Positions 9,128 to 20,735 of a stretch of 64,000 bases of DNA are shown here, piece after piece. The number at the start of each line of letters is the position of its first letter. Position 1 is the first letter of the stretch. The stretch comes from Agriotes lineatus (Eukaryota > Arthropoda > Insecta > Coleoptera > Elateridae): positions 1-64,000 of the forward strand of contig CALNHX010007735.1 of the NCBI GenBank assembly GCA_940337035.1, written 5' to 3'. The notes below the pieces were generated by a model that had not been told where the DNA came from, searched no databases, and was given only the letters and a program-made list of their open reading frames with translations. The position numbers and the translations under genes are program-made.

Positions 9128-9222
9128 CCACTTACCGCTTATCAGTTCTTGTGGTTACGAGCGCGCTCGCCTTATCAATTCTTGTGGTTTCTTATCAGCT
9201 TATCACTTCGTGTTCATTTCTG
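9128..9222. repeat. Diverged partial extra copy of the inner TIR repeats
   Basis: The motifs CTTATCAGTTCTTGTGGTTACGA, GCTCGCCTTATCA and CTTATCAGCTTATCACTTCGTG follow the inner part of the right TIR (about 9637-9725) in the same orientation, with C-to-T-like changes. This points to an older TIR fragment or a partial duplication just inside the right end. Confidence 0.75.
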
Positions 9223-9238
9223 TAATAATAATTAGTTC

Positions 9239-9500
9239 GATTATGGTTTTCCTGCGAGATATTTTCAACAGGATACTCGGTTAATTAGTACTATCTAGGT
9301 TTTGCTTTGCGATATTAGCACCAGGATGTTCGGTTTAGTCACAAGATTATGGTTTTCCTGCGAGATATTTTTAGCAGGATGCTCGGTTAATTAGTACTAT
9401 CTAGGTTTTACTTTGCGATATTTGCAGCAGGATGTTCGGTTGAGATTTCCGTTTATGGTTTCCAACGCGATAAATTGTTAGCGGATATTTGGTGAGATAT
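9239..9500. repeat. 106-bp tandem repeat, about 2.5 units, inside the right TIR
   Basis: Units at 9239-9344 and 9345-9450, then a partial and more diverged unit from 9451. Each unit is itself two related halves with the pattern TGCGA-ATATT ... CAGGAT-TCGGTT. It lies between the polymerase start and the right TIR, a position where subterminal replication or integrase-binding sites could sit (inference). I see no coding here. Confidence 0.88.
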
Positions 9501-9515
9501 CTACTTCTAATTAGG

Positions 9516-10056
9516 CGATATATGTCACATCCTGTACTGCTTGCCGCTTATCTGTGGTTACGCTCGCTAAGTCCTTATCAGCTCTTGCGGTTTCTTATCA
9601 GTTCTTGCGGTTTGCAGCAGCAGCAGGCTTATCAGCTCTTGCGGTTTCTTATCAGTTCTTGCGGTTACTCGCGCTCGCCTTATCAGCTCTTGCGGTTTCT
9701 TATCAGCTTATCGCTTCGTGCTCATTTCATTCATATATTTTCGAAAGGGCTGAAAACAGCTTCAGGCCCCCGCCCCCGGCCCCCGCCCCCGGCCCCCGGC
9801 TTCCAGCCCCCGGTCCCCGCACCCTGCACCCGCACCCCGGCTCCCGCCCTCTATGTCTGCGCAGGCGCCCCCTTCCCCCACCTGCTCGCGCAGACCTGCG
9901 CAGAAACCTGCGCAGACACCTGCGCGATGCGCAGACGACCTGCGCGCGAATTTAAATTTCCCGCCAAATACCTGCGCAGAAACCCCCACCACACACCTGC
10001 GCAGAAGACCTGCGCAGTGACGCGTTTTGTTCCAGAACCCGCTTTAGTTATCTACT
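9516..10056 (-). repeat. Right terminal inverted repeat of the Polinton-type element
   Basis: Inverse copy of 2428-2955, ending GTTATCTACT at 10056. It contains the same CTTATCAG/TCTTGCGGTT repeats, a C-rich tract (about 9768-9850) and CTGCGCAG-rich outer part. Long reading frames here are by-products of the GC-rich repeats and are not genes. Confidence 0.93.
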
Positions 10057-10062
10057 CCCCAA
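10057..10062. repeat. Target-site duplication CCCCAA, right copy
   Basis: Matches 2422-2427 and directly follows the ...CT-3' end of the element. Confidence 0.95.
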
Positions 10063-12643
10063 CAGAGATAGAAGAGGGTGATAAGAAAGACAAGTTTTAT
10101 GAAGAACTGCAATCTCAATGTGAAAAAGCACCAAAATACGATACACTATTAGTACTAGGAGATATAAATGCCCAGATTGGTAAGGAGGAGTATATAAAAG
10201 CTGTAGCAGGAAAGAACACAATTCATGAAGAAACAAACGACAATGGGAATAGAATATGCAACTTGGCAGCAGCAATGAATTTATTTATTGTCAGCACAAA
10301 ATTTCCTCACCCACAGAGGCACAAAATAACATGGAATCACCCAAACCAAACATCGACGAGTCAAATTGATCATGTACTCATAACGAAAGAAAGAACTAAT
10401 AACATACAGGATGTAAGATCTTTTCGAGGCGCCAACGTAAATTCAGACCACAACTTAGTAATTGCAACGACCAAGGAAAGGAAAAACCTAAGAAGAGAAA
10501 AAGAGAGAATAAAAAAAAATTACAATTGGGATATAAACAAAATAAAAGACCGAAAGGTGAAACAAGCATTAGAAGAAGGAATAACGCAAGAACTTCAGCA
10601 AAAGCAAACCCCACTGATTGTACAAGTACAAATAGAATCGAAATCCAGTGGAATAACATAACAACTAGTATTTTGAAAACAGCAGAAAAATGCGTGGGTC
10701 ACAAGGAACACGAAAAAAGTAAAGAATGGTACGACCAAGAGTGCAAGAAGACAAGAGATGAAAAAAATCGAGCATGGATAAAATGGTTGCAATCAAATGC
10801 AGAAGAAGACCAACAAATTTACAAAGACGCAAATTCCCTAGCAAGAAACACATGTAAACAAAAAAAGAGAGATTGGAACGAAAAGAAAATAAAAGATATG
10901 CAAGATGAATATAACAATAAAAACACAAGAATGTTTTACCAGAGAATAAAACTAGAAAAGAAGAACTTTAGAATAAAAACTACAGGATATAAAGACACAG
11001 AAGGAAGGACAAGATATGAAACAAAAGAAATACAAAAAATATGGAAGAACTATTATGAACAACTATACAGAAAGGAAACGGAAACGAAGACAATAGCAAA
11101 AGCGGACATTAGACAGAATGATGAAAAAATAGAAGAACCAACAATAGAAGAGGTAAAACAGGCAATACGACACCTAAAAAACAATAAGACGCTAGGAAGT
11201 GATGGAATAATTACCGAATACCTAAAATATGGAGGTGAGAAACTGCATGAAAAACTACATGAACTAATATGCTTGATCTGGAGAGAATAAAGCATGCCAG
11301 AAGATTGGAAGAAAGGTGTAATTTTTACAATACACAAAAAAGGAGACTTGGAGGATTGCTCAAATTATAGAGGAATAACGTTACTAAATGTGGCCTATAA
11401 AGTGATCTCAAAAATAATTAAAGACAAACTTCAAGAACATGCAGAGAACGAACTAGGGGACTACCAACAAGGTTTTAGACAAGGGAGATCGACCACAGAC
11501 GCCATACACATTGTACAACAAATACTAGAAAAAGCAAAAGAATATCACCTAACTCTTCACATCTTATTCATAGACTTTAAACAGGCTTTCGATAAAGTAA
11601 TAAGAGAAAACATAATCAAAGAACTGCAGTACATAAGGACTCCTAGTAAACCTTGTCGAAATGACCCTAAAAGACTCAACCGCAGTAGTGAAAATAGGAA
11701 GTGGTACAACTGAAAGCTTTAATGTACAACAAGGCGTTAGGCAGGGAGATATGCTGTCAGCTACATTGTTTAATATAGCCTTAGAAGGTGCAATTAGAAG
11801 ATCAGAGTTAGAAGGGACAATAAATATTAAAAACACACAAATTATCGCTTACGCAGATGATGTTACAATTATCAGTAGAACAAAAGAGGGGCTAATAAAA
11901 AGTTTCATGAGACTAGAGGAGGAAAAAAAATGGGTTTAAGAATTAGTGAAAATAAAACTAAATATTTAAAATATAGTGACAGCAGCAATGAAGAATTTCT
12001 TAAAATTAAAGGCTATAAATTTGAAGCAGTCCAGAACCTTAAATATTTGGGAATAACAATTTATAATAAAAAATATAAGACCAGTGAAAAAACAAAACAA
12101 AAAATACAGATGGGACACAGAGCATATTATGCAAACAAAACATTCTTAAACTCTAAATACCTAAGTAAAAAAGCAAAACTACAACTATATAAAACCATTA
12201 TTAGACCAGTAGTGACATATGGAATAGAGGTATTGACCTTAACTAAAAAAGAAGAAGAAGATCTAAAAGTGTTTGAAAGAAAAATATTACGAAGAATAAT
12301 GGGCCCAGTACGAACAGAAGAAGACGAATTTAGACCAAGAATGAACTTTGAACTGAGGGATCAAATGAAAGGGGAAGATATTGTTACATATATAAAATCT
12401 TAGAGAATAAAATGGTTAGGCCACGTAATGAGGGCAGGTAAAAAAAGAGCAATACGAGTAATAACAGAATGGACACCAACCGAAAAAAGAAGAAGAGGTA
12501 GACCTAGTCTGAGATGGCTCGATGATGTAGAAGAAGACCTAAAGAAGCTAGGAATAAAGAACTGGAAAGAGAAGTGTAAAAAGAGGAAGGAATGGGCAAA
12601 GATAGCAGAAGAAGCAAGAACGAGCAAAAAACTCACAGATTAA
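10057..12643 (+). pseudogene. LINE endonuclease (3' half), reverse transcriptase and C-terminal domain
   Basis: Resumes the endonuclease exactly in frame (PTEIEEGDKKD, then LVLGDINAQIG, SQIDHVL and NSDHNLV). Next come a Lys-rich linker and the RT palm: LKNNKTLGSDGI, IHKKGDLEDCSNYRGITLL, GFRQGRSTTDAI, DFKQAFD, GVRQGDMLS and the catalytic YADDV (about 11,850). The tail has RPVVTYGIE and RIKWLGHVMRAG, typical of this LINE group. Lesions: a frame shift near 10,600-10,640, a TAA at 11,288-11,290, a frame shift near 11,640, another in an A-run near 11,925, and a TAG at 12,401-12,403. The final frame ends at 12,643. The copy is dead, but the lesions are few, so it is fairly young. Confidence 0.85.
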
Positions 12644-12764
12644 AAATTAAAACAATAAAAACGATATAAAAAACAACAAAAGAAATGGGAATTAATCCGA
12701 CCCAAATCAGGATTTGGAAAACTTTGAAAAAAGTAGCCATAACTGCTTGCGGTTAAAGAGCTGA

Positions 12765-12789
12765 TTATATATATATATATATATATATC
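12765..12789. repeat. (TA)n tract, probable LINE tail
   Basis: An uninterrupted alternating TA run about 120 bp after the last LINE stop codon. It is likely the microsatellite-type 3' tail of the element. Confidence 0.7.
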
Positions 12790-15700
12790 TATCCTACCAT
12801 TATAATACTAGGTATAGCAAGATTTAAGTATTTAGATTCGGAGTTCGATATTCGATAACGTTTAAAACGTATAAAACAATATCCAAGAGGTATGTCAACA
12901 TCACATCAGTTATGGGTCAACATACTCACTCATATCACATGCACCAAGCAGCTAGTAGCTGCTGAGGACGCTCCAAAATGTGCTCCAAACTTATATGGGA
13001 ATTACAGAATCGGCGATATAGCAGTTTCAATATAACGGGAAGGCTTACGATGTTGCAGCCAGAACCGCCGTACACTCGCGAGCTTATCGTCATATTTACA
13101 AATATTGAGCTTCCGAAATGTAATGCCATCCGAGGGTAAAGACAGCCGCCGCGCCGATAGCAAATGTGATGCAAGCTTTGACATTGAAAATGAATACCAA
13201 TACAGCAAGGACGTCCTTGTATTCTTGTGGGTCGTGTTTAAACATAATATTGGTTGCAATCGAAGCGCGGTTATCTATTTTGGGTGATTTCCATCGTTTC
13301 ATGCAGTTTTATACAAAAAAAATGGAGGAGAATAGCATAACTGAGTAATATTCTCGAACTAAATTTTAAAAGCTCATCATTAGCTAAAAATTCAACCTTC
13401 AAGATAAATTTGGAACTAGACATTTTAAGACTCATCTTCTGTTGGCATTTAGAAAATAAACAAATTAATTAAGTGGTCTGTTTGGTTTTTCATTATTAAA
13501 TACATTACTATCGTGTTTCGTTTTTAATACTTAGGTACATTTTGTGATGTGTTTGAATGCGTTTTGTTTTCATTTTGGATTATTAAAATTAAAAATGGTC
13601 GCTATATTTGGATTAAAATATCAACGAGTTGTGGGTGAGTCATTAATTATAATTTTTTGCATAGTTATTGTTAAAAATTAAGAGCTCTCCAAATATAAGT
13701 ACCACGAGCCGTCACTGACCTTTATTAATGTATTTCAATTAAACTACAACAGAAATAGAAATAAATAAATAAATAAATACCTGTTCGATGTTGGCTTGTA
13801 TAAAAAAACATTTGCTTTACTCAGAAAACCATTGGTTGAAAGATATTATATTGTTGATATATTTAGTTAAAGCATTCTAACATAATAGTAAAGACTTTCT
13901 TAAACAGCACTTGTTATTATTCAATGCATAGTTAAGATAGTGTTGAGATCATCTACATTGCATACTAATTAAAAAAGGTTTTTTCTGTCTAGCCCGTATT
14001 CGCTACTACTCTCTACGAATGCAGCAAAAGAATTTTTACCTAAAATCATGTTTTATTTTATCATTAAAAAGCATCTAAAGTTGTTCCTCTTTTCTGGGTT
14101 GCAGTCCCTAATGAACCTGCTGGCATTTGAAGTTTCAGCTTCAGGGGACAGGTTCACATAGCGTGAACTTTATTTACTTTCTTTTGAGCTGGTAGCAAAG
14201 TTCTACTCTTTTTGCTGCTTTAAATGTCAAGAAATGCCAATGACAGTTATTTACACAGATCGTTAAGGAACTGATTCTCAGCCTGTCTGACAACCTGAAA
14301 ATACGTAACTATACGATTAGGCTTTCGGTATTAAATAGAATGTTATACAGACATGTCGGTTAATTTTATTAGCAAGGAATACTCGTTTTAGTGTTCAAGT
14401 AGTACCAGCGTTTAAAGCGTTTTTGTACTCACATTCTCGAGTGTAGTATTGAATTGTGGGCAATTAAGGCACGAGTTAATTAATTTAAAGCTGCTTTTCT
14501 GCTCGACATGCAACCATCATTATCGATTATTAAGAGAGATAATGAGATTTCTCTGTAATAGATAATAGACATGGAAGACTGTAGGCTTGTTCTGATCTTT
14601 AGGGCGAAACTGCTGAGAAAGATTTTAACTTGAAAAGCGCATTAGAGCGATAAAAAATTAGGACAGCCAAGTTAAGAGATTTTCTTGCCCGAAAATGATT
14701 CATTTTATACATTTTCCTATTGAGAGAAATACAGTACATGCTTTAATGTACTTACGTCCACTTACATTTTCCTAGAAAAAATGAAGAACTTGAAATACCT
14801 AGCTCAAGTAATATAGAAAAAAGAATAGTTTTTATTGCTTTGGCTTGAAAAGGAAAAATAATTAATAAATCTAAAGAGATCTATTAGTAATCGTGTGTTT
14901 AAAAGAAACTCATTAGCAGCATGCCATGATCAAATTTAAGTTTGTCATAACTTGATACATAAGCATTGAAGCAAATGAACTACCATAAGTCAGATAGAAC
15001 TAAATTACATCTTCATCTTGAACTATACAAAACACTTAATAAAAACAATATTTATTGTCTGTTATGATTAATACACTCGTTGTTGATACACTTGATACAA
15101 GTAAACCTAACGTAGAGTAAACTTTTACCTGTCACAGTGACATATGTTTTCATAAACAAAACGCAATCTGACATTTACCTAGAGACGTAAGTTAAGACAT
15201 GACTAGACTTTTTTTCCAAGGCCTGCCCTAAATAAGTTTTTTTTGGAACACAAGATAGTTTATAGCAGCTATAGCATTTTGCCAATTTTTGTAACTGGAC
15301 TCTTTTTTACATTTAGCGATACGGTTATCATAATTAGGTATATTATTATATATGTGTAGCTAGTTACACTACAATCATTCAATCGCCTATTGTATTAAAC
15401 TGCAAACTTTGGTCCTTGATAGGCAAATAGCCTGCATTCTTGGAAGATAGTGCTTATCTTAGTAGAATAACGTGCGTTAAAAAAAAAAGAACAAAAAGGT
15501 TATCAAGTCGCCCTGAGTCAAATAGTACCTAATTTTTGCAAGTCATGTAGGAACGTATGCACTTATTTTATACACACAACCTCACTTTTTACATAAAAAC
15601 TATATTAATCAGTAGTAAAAACCATTTTATGGCAATGAAGTTGCAGTTTAGTTCTTAAAAGGAATATTTTACACCGAATACTGTACACGCGAACGAAATT

Positions 15701-15869
15701 AATAACGTTTTTAATAGATAGAAGCTATTTGACAGTTGACAACTGACAATTTATGTGCGCTGAATTCTGGGTAGAGCCATGTAATAATCACAGACATACA
15801 GTAGTAAGACAAAGTCTAGCTCAAAGCCCTCTCGATAATGTTTTTCAACGCATTTTATTATAAAGTACA
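12790..15869. other. Non-coding AT-rich DNA with one doubtful coding remnant
   Basis: No recognised gene. On the minus strand at 13,302-13,002 two overlapping frames read like one short, membrane-type protein with a frame slip (HDPQEYKDVLAVLVFIF in one frame, KLASVRRFWLQHRKPSRYIE in the other). I do not recognise it; it may be a pseudogene exon. A run of AAAT units lies near 13,758-13,780. Nothing else stands out. Confidence 0.4.
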
Positions 15870-16259
15870 TTTTTTTAAATCAGCTGTCAGTGTCAAAACT
15901 TTATAAAAAACCAGACTGTGTTACCCTAAATTCTGTACTTACCGACCAACTGTATAACAGTTTCTCCCATGTCAAAATTGAGGTTATGTCTTAGTCAATT
16001 CAGGTTTGTTAACCTTCACCTCTTCGCAATACCGAATCAGGGCCATTTTTTCACGCTCTGTGAGGGGCTGCCCACTACCTTTTTTTCGCGAAGGCATCTT
16101 TTCAAATTCTGTGCGTTAATTTTTCGACGCAAACACAATGACAGCGCCGATGACCTTGAACGGCTCGATGCTGCCAACCTACATTGTAAAATGCACTATT
16201 TGCTATTTTCAATTCCTCATACCAACTTGACAACACTTTGACAGCTGATTTAAAAAAAA
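15870..16259 (-). mobile_element. MITE-like element with 20-bp TIRs and the start of a transposase
   Basis: Left end TTTTTTTAAATCAGCTGTCA at 15870-15889, with its inverse complement at 16240-16259. Inside, on the minus strand, a 37-codon frame (16097 to 15984) begins MPSRKKGSGQPLTEREK and resembles the N-terminal helix-turn-helix of a pogo/Tigger-type transposase before ending at a TAA. The left flank has TA next to the end; the right flank is changed. It looks like an internal-deletion derivative of a DNA transposon. Confidence 0.5.
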
Positions 16260-17690
16260 TAGACTATATAGGTTAGTAGTTTTACATTGTATCTTTAGTT
16301 CTCAATTGAACTAGAAGTAAGATATTGTCTAGGTAAGGAAGCTGAAACTCCATTGTAAAACAAAATAAATGTTTTTTAAAAAGTCATTTCGGCAGCCTTT
16401 TAATTTAACTAGCTTGATTTATATAACTATTTAATACAGTGCATGCGATTCATAATAGGAGTGTATGAGCATTTTTTAGTAACTAATAGATATGCAATTT
16501 AATGTTCATTTGCGATTTTACAAATCGTGGTTAGCAGTAATTTACATACGCGTGTCTGTTTAACCTTTTTAATCACGATGCTTTTGTTTCCACAGTTCTT
16601 GTTCATTTGAGAGTTTCGCATTTTTTAACTGGGTTTAACTTTGTATCGACATGATTTTGTCAATTGCCTGAAGTGAGTGGGTAGTGTAGGGAGTGATTGA
16701 TTGCTGGTCAATATTTCAACGATTCAATATTCCCTTACAGATGAAAAATTGTAGGAAACGGGTGTTGCGGTGTAAATCGACATGATGTATTGTTTTTTGG
16801 GGCTACGAACTGTCAGAGAAAATATACAATGGCATTGTGTTGTTCGTTTGACAGTTTTACCTTTGATAATAATTACGAGAAGTGGATATAGTTATTTGCT
16901 GAAAATGAAATAAACGATTCGAGAGTCTAACCTAGTAGTAGCCAATTGAAATGGATGCGAACACTAAAGTAGTTCAGCATTTGCTTTTAAGTATTTTACG
17001 TACTACCTGATGGAATTAGTCACTTTAGACCCTATTTTTGAGGGTGTAATATGTAACTTTATAGCACAAGAGCCAGATAAGCGACACTAAGACGGCCGTA
17101 AAGTACTTTACGGCCCGATTTTTGTCTTGTTTGTCAGTTTGACAAGCAGCGACAATTAGTGACATAGTAGGTAGCCAAAATTTATAAAAAATATACATGT
17201 GGTTTTAATTGGGAATATTTCGGTCTGTACATAAAGTGTTGTATGAACAGCAGAATTAGCGTTTGTGGGCCTTGACGTGTTAGTTCGTGGCAACGCCTTG
17301 GGCTCTAATTGTCACGCAACGGGCCATAAACGTCTTTTTATACCCTTGGTACATAAATAACAGTTACGATCAGTAATAGGTTAAATAGTAAAACATTTAA
17401 ACCCGTTTTTCTTTTTAAATATCAAATTTATGCTGAATGCCAACTTACATCACTGCTTATGGGATAGAGGTATAACTTTGATGGCCAAATATAATTGTAG
17501 GATGCTTTTTATAAAATATAACAAGTACCAACTAGCGCGGTTTAGATAGCTAGTGTTGAATTGAGATTTTATTAAACCGTGTATCGTGAGATCACGAGCA
17601 AAATTTTGATATAAAATTTTGTGTTCAACTTAAAAACTGCCGGAGTAGCCTTCAAAACGTTATTCATCATTCTTCAACATTATTCACTCT
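16260..17690. other. Non-coding DNA with a perfect palindrome
   Basis: No gene seen. A perfect 22-bp palindrome at 17,094-17,115 (GGCCGTAAAGT and its complement) stands out. Confidence 0.4.
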
Positions 17691-17799
17691 ATGTTTGCAT
17701 ATATGCCTCTGGTAGGCTTTTCCAATATGGTCCCGCAGCTTTTATAATATCATCCCTCTATCTTGCTGTCGGCCAGCCCTTGTCGCTTTTACTGGTTCT

Positions 17800-18545
17800 T
17801 GGTCGCCTCATTTATGCTTTCCTACTCCACCTTTCAGCCTCTCTCCTCTCTAAATGTTCCACCCATTTCCACTTTAATTCCGCTACTCCTTTTTAATATG
17901 TCTTGAACCTTAGTTTCATTTCTTATCCATATGTTGGGCTTGCTATCCATCAATTGTATTCCGAGCAAATATCTTTCCATTCTTATTTTGGTTACTTTCG
18001 GCTTTTCTGAATTGGCATTCGTGAGAGACCATGTCTCCGAAGCGTACGCCTGGTATGCCTGGACAGATGAACTGGTAAATTTTTTTGTCGGGAGGTGTTG
18101 CGTAAAAAGGCTTTTAAATACATATCCCAGCTTGCCAAACGCCCAACCAAGTTGCATTCTCTTATATACTTCTGCTGTTTGCGAGTTTTCTTGAAATGTT
18201 AGCTTTTGCCTTAGATATATTTATTTCGGTATTCTTTCTATGGTTGTATCGTTTATCTGTATGGGTTGTGCGTCTTCCATATTCGAGATGGTCTTTGTTT
18301 TATTATTCTTATTTTGAATCTTATTGTACGAGTTGTGTTATGTAATTGTTTGTCCATCCTTTCTAGCTCCTCCATGCTATTTCACAGTAAAATGATGTCA
18401 TCAGCAAATTTGAGACTTTAAAGCTTTTCTCTGTTTGTTAAATGCCCATCTGTTCCTAATGAAGCGCTTTAAAAACAACTTCTAGTAAGTTGGTGGCTCG
18501 GGAGAGAGGGGGTTGCCCTGTCTAACTCCACGTGACATTTTGTTG
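17800..18545 (-). pseudogene. LINE reverse transcriptase remnant (RTE-like), C-terminal half
   Basis: Reading leftward on the minus strand: SRGVRQGNPLSP (RT motif, about 18,510-18,540), FADDIILL (catalytic FADD box, about 18,390-18,420), then SETWSLTNANSEKPKVTKIR (18,060-17,990) and MERYLLGIQLMDSKPNIWIR, ending in VQDILKRSSGIKVEMGG. This order is the tail of an RTE-like LINE. The frame is broken between blocks. It abuts a different LINE fragment on the opposite strand at about 18,575. Confidence 0.75.
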
Positions 18546-18574
18546 GGCTTTGTATCTACGATGTTAGTATCTTT

Positions 18575-19145
18575 GCGTCTAGGGCCCGAGACACACCGGG
18601 GTCCAAGGCAACGAAAAGGTAGACGAACTAGCGAAACTCGGAGCCAGGAAAACTTGTTTTGGGCCGGAACCCCTTCTGGGTATAACAAGGCAGCAGGTCT
18701 CAGCAGCCCTAACCGAGTGAGCTTACAAGCCCAGCGTGGAAAAGTGGAAATGCTGCAGAGGCCGTCGACAGGCAAAGTACCACCTAGCAGGATTTGATTA
18801 AAAAAAATCGGTCTGGCTAATGGGAAGGAGCCGGAGAACTACAAATATTTTGATAGGGATCTTGACAGGCCACTGTAAACTAAAGGGACACCTAGCACTG
18901 ATAGGAGTAGAGGAAGATCCCATTTGCCTAAGATATTGGAGAGATGAAAAAACATCCTTTCACTACTTGTGAGAATGTGATGCGTATCAGCGACTGAGGT
19001 ATAGAAGCTTTGGGACAGCTGCGCTTCGAATGGAAGAGTTGAACTTACCATCCTGGGCCGATGTTCTCAACTTTATCAGAAAATCAGGAATGTTTAAGCA
19101 GGGATTAGAGCCCATCGAAGAGGACAATAATGAAGGTGGTTGAGG
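18575..19145 (+). pseudogene. LINE fragment with RNase H-like and C-terminal domain (R1/LOA/Jockey-type)
   Basis: On the plus strand one frame reads HTGVQGNEKVDELAKLGA (last RNase H motif) and later LTGHCKLKGHLALIG ... CLRYWRDEKTSFHYL-ECDAYQRLR, the Cys/His-type tail of LINEs that carry RNase H, ending near EEDNNEGG. Stops interrupt it. It is unrelated in type to the LINE at 1-12,790. Confidence 0.7.
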
Positions 19146-19149
19146 GGAT

Positions 19150-19655
19150 GGCACGGAGTTAGCAAAAGGTGCCTATCCTGGCCTACTTGTTAGACTTTCG
19201 TCTCCCCACAACTACTACTAGCACCTTTGCACATACAGAGAAAATTCATGAACTGCGAACACGAGTAAATCAAGGCTAATTTACGATTGTCTAAAAAGAC
19301 ACCAAGACCAATGGACAGTTGATCTAGGGTACTTTGATATTAATTATATTAAGGCAAGAGTGGTTTGCGTTAATTGTTTAAGTAATTGTTCAACGCAGAT
19401 GGCGTATCCACACATAGTGTAGATACTTTTTGTAATTGAATAATTATATCACAGTTAAGTTGTATGAGATACTGTGTTATTCTGTGATTAAATTCAGATG
19501 ATAAACTCAGATTTGAAGAACAGAATTTTCAGAGATTAACAGTAAAGTAAAAGAAGGTAGTTTACAAAGTAAAACGCATTCTGAAGAAATAAACAATTTA
19601 TTCTGAACAAACAAAATAATAATAAAAAATATGCAAATAAAACTAAAACTGTTCT
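19150..19655. other. Non-coding DNA
   Basis: AT-rich sequence between a LINE end and a transposase remnant; nothing recognised. Confidence 0.4.
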
Positions 19656-19659
19656 TATT

Positions 19660-20735
19660 TCAAACAAAAAAATTCAAGTTTTTAAATGAGTTCGTGCCTT
19701 CTTGCGCTAAATAATAACCTAAGCGACCATAGAAACTTCTTCGCACATCAGCCAACATACTAGGACTAATCCTTTGAAATGCCTCTTCAATTTTTAAACG
19801 CAATTTCCCCAAATCTGTAGTACCTAATGTTATCCGGAAAACCATAAATTTTCGATATCGATCCCCATAAGCAGAAAAAATTGGAAGAGAGATCTGGAGA
19901 GTTAGCTGGCCACAAACTAGTTCCTCGTCTAGTCAACAGCCTATTTGGTAATATATTGTTTAGAGATTCTTGAACTGCAACAGTGTTGTGAGTGTGGCAG
20001 CCATGTTACTGCAATCAAAGTTCATTAAATCTCTCATTCGCTATACGTTCAATTTCTGGAATGATTTGCTGCTGTAGTAGGTCAAGGTATTTAGGACTGG
20101 TTAGGGTTCCAGCAACAAAAAATACACCGAACATGTTCTTACCCGGCATTCCTACCTAAACATTTAAGTTTTGGAGTACTGGGTCCGGAATTCAAAATAT
20201 CTATAGAGGTTTTCTCGCGGTCACTAAACACATTTTATGGGTTATGGCGACTATGCACTGGAAAATGTCGACTCATCAGTGAAAACGACTTTCTTGAGGA
20301 AGTGTTCGCCATTTCTATTACAGCTTCACAAAATTCATACGTCTGAAATGGTAATCGGGAAGAATTTCGTGTGTCTTTTGTAGTTCGTAGGATCGATAAC
20401 AGACTTTTCGTAAAATAATTCTAGTAGTGGAAGCGCCTAAATCTACTAGTTCAACAATTTGGTTAAGGGAATAATCTGGATGGTCATTAGCGGTAGTACA
20501 AACCATTAGTTCCTTTAAATCCCTCTCTTCGTTGGGAACACTAGGCCTTTTATGCTTTTGGAGAGAAACACATCAACATTTTCCAAAATCTAAGGTAATT
20601 CTGTACAACATTAATAACGATTGAGAACGTCTATTTTCAAATGTTGTTGTGAAAGAATTTTGAATTTCCCGAAACGTTTGAACCGGATAATAGCATTTTA
20701 CAGTTTGCATTTTTCCGTTGCCTAGTAGTTATCCA
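19660..20735 (-). pseudogene. Tc1/mariner-type transposase remnant
   Basis: On the minus strand the N-terminal helix-turn-helix part lies near 20,735-20,320, including SLNQIVELVDLGASTTRIIL and then LPDYHFRRMNFVKL. The C-terminal part (19,845-19,660) reads LGKLRLKIEEAFQRISPSML and ADVRRSFYGRLGYYLAQEG, which matches the end of IS630/Tc1-mariner transposases. The middle is decayed by stops and frame shifts, and the catalytic triad cannot be followed cleanly. This is an old, dead copy. Confidence 0.65.

Larger units (their letters stand above)
2428..10056. mobile_element. Short Maverick/Polinton-type virus-like element carrying PolB and a matrix metalloproteinase
   Basis: A 7,629-bp element with TIRs of about 530 bp, ends 5'-AGTAGATAAC ... 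GTTATCTACT-3' and 6-bp target duplications. Polintons are known for 6-bp duplications, AG termini, long TIRs and a protein-primed type B DNA polymerase; all four are seen or strongly implied here. Contents in order: left TIR, small gene (3008), metalloproteinase (3402), small gene (5172), then PolB on the minus strand (9056 to 5546), a repeat-rich segment, right TIR. Typical Polintons are 15-20 kb and also encode integrase, ATPase, cysteine protease and capsid proteins. I find none of these. The copy is probably an internally deleted derivative moved by an integrase supplied in trans (inference). It is younger than the LINE it sits in. Confidence 0.88.
1..12790 (+). mobile_element. Non-LTR retrotransposon (RTE/craniofacial-development-protein-2-like type), split by a Polinton-type insertion
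   Basis: The order is leader, ORF1, AP-like endonuclease, reverse transcriptase, C-terminal tail domain and a short 3' UTR ending in (TA)n at about 12,765-12,789. The 5' boundary cannot be fixed and may lie outside the window. The endonuclease (ATWNIKTLY, LQETRW, GDINAQIG, SDHNLV) and the RT (GFRQGRST, DFKQAFD, GVRQGD, YADDV) are of the kind annotated in insects as endonuclease-reverse transcriptase or craniofacial development protein 2-like. The exact clade is inferred. Several frameshifts and stops make the copy inactive. The 2428-10056 insert is a separate element. Confidence 0.85.

Noticed and set aside
9489..10050. Long plus-strand frames over the right TIR that run into the LINE endonuclease
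   Set aside because: The fusion of TIR translation with endonuclease is accidental; the element boundary at 10056 separates them.
10396..10928. Minus-strand hydrophobic frames opposite the LINE
   Set aside because: Complement of Lys-rich coding DNA; no family features.
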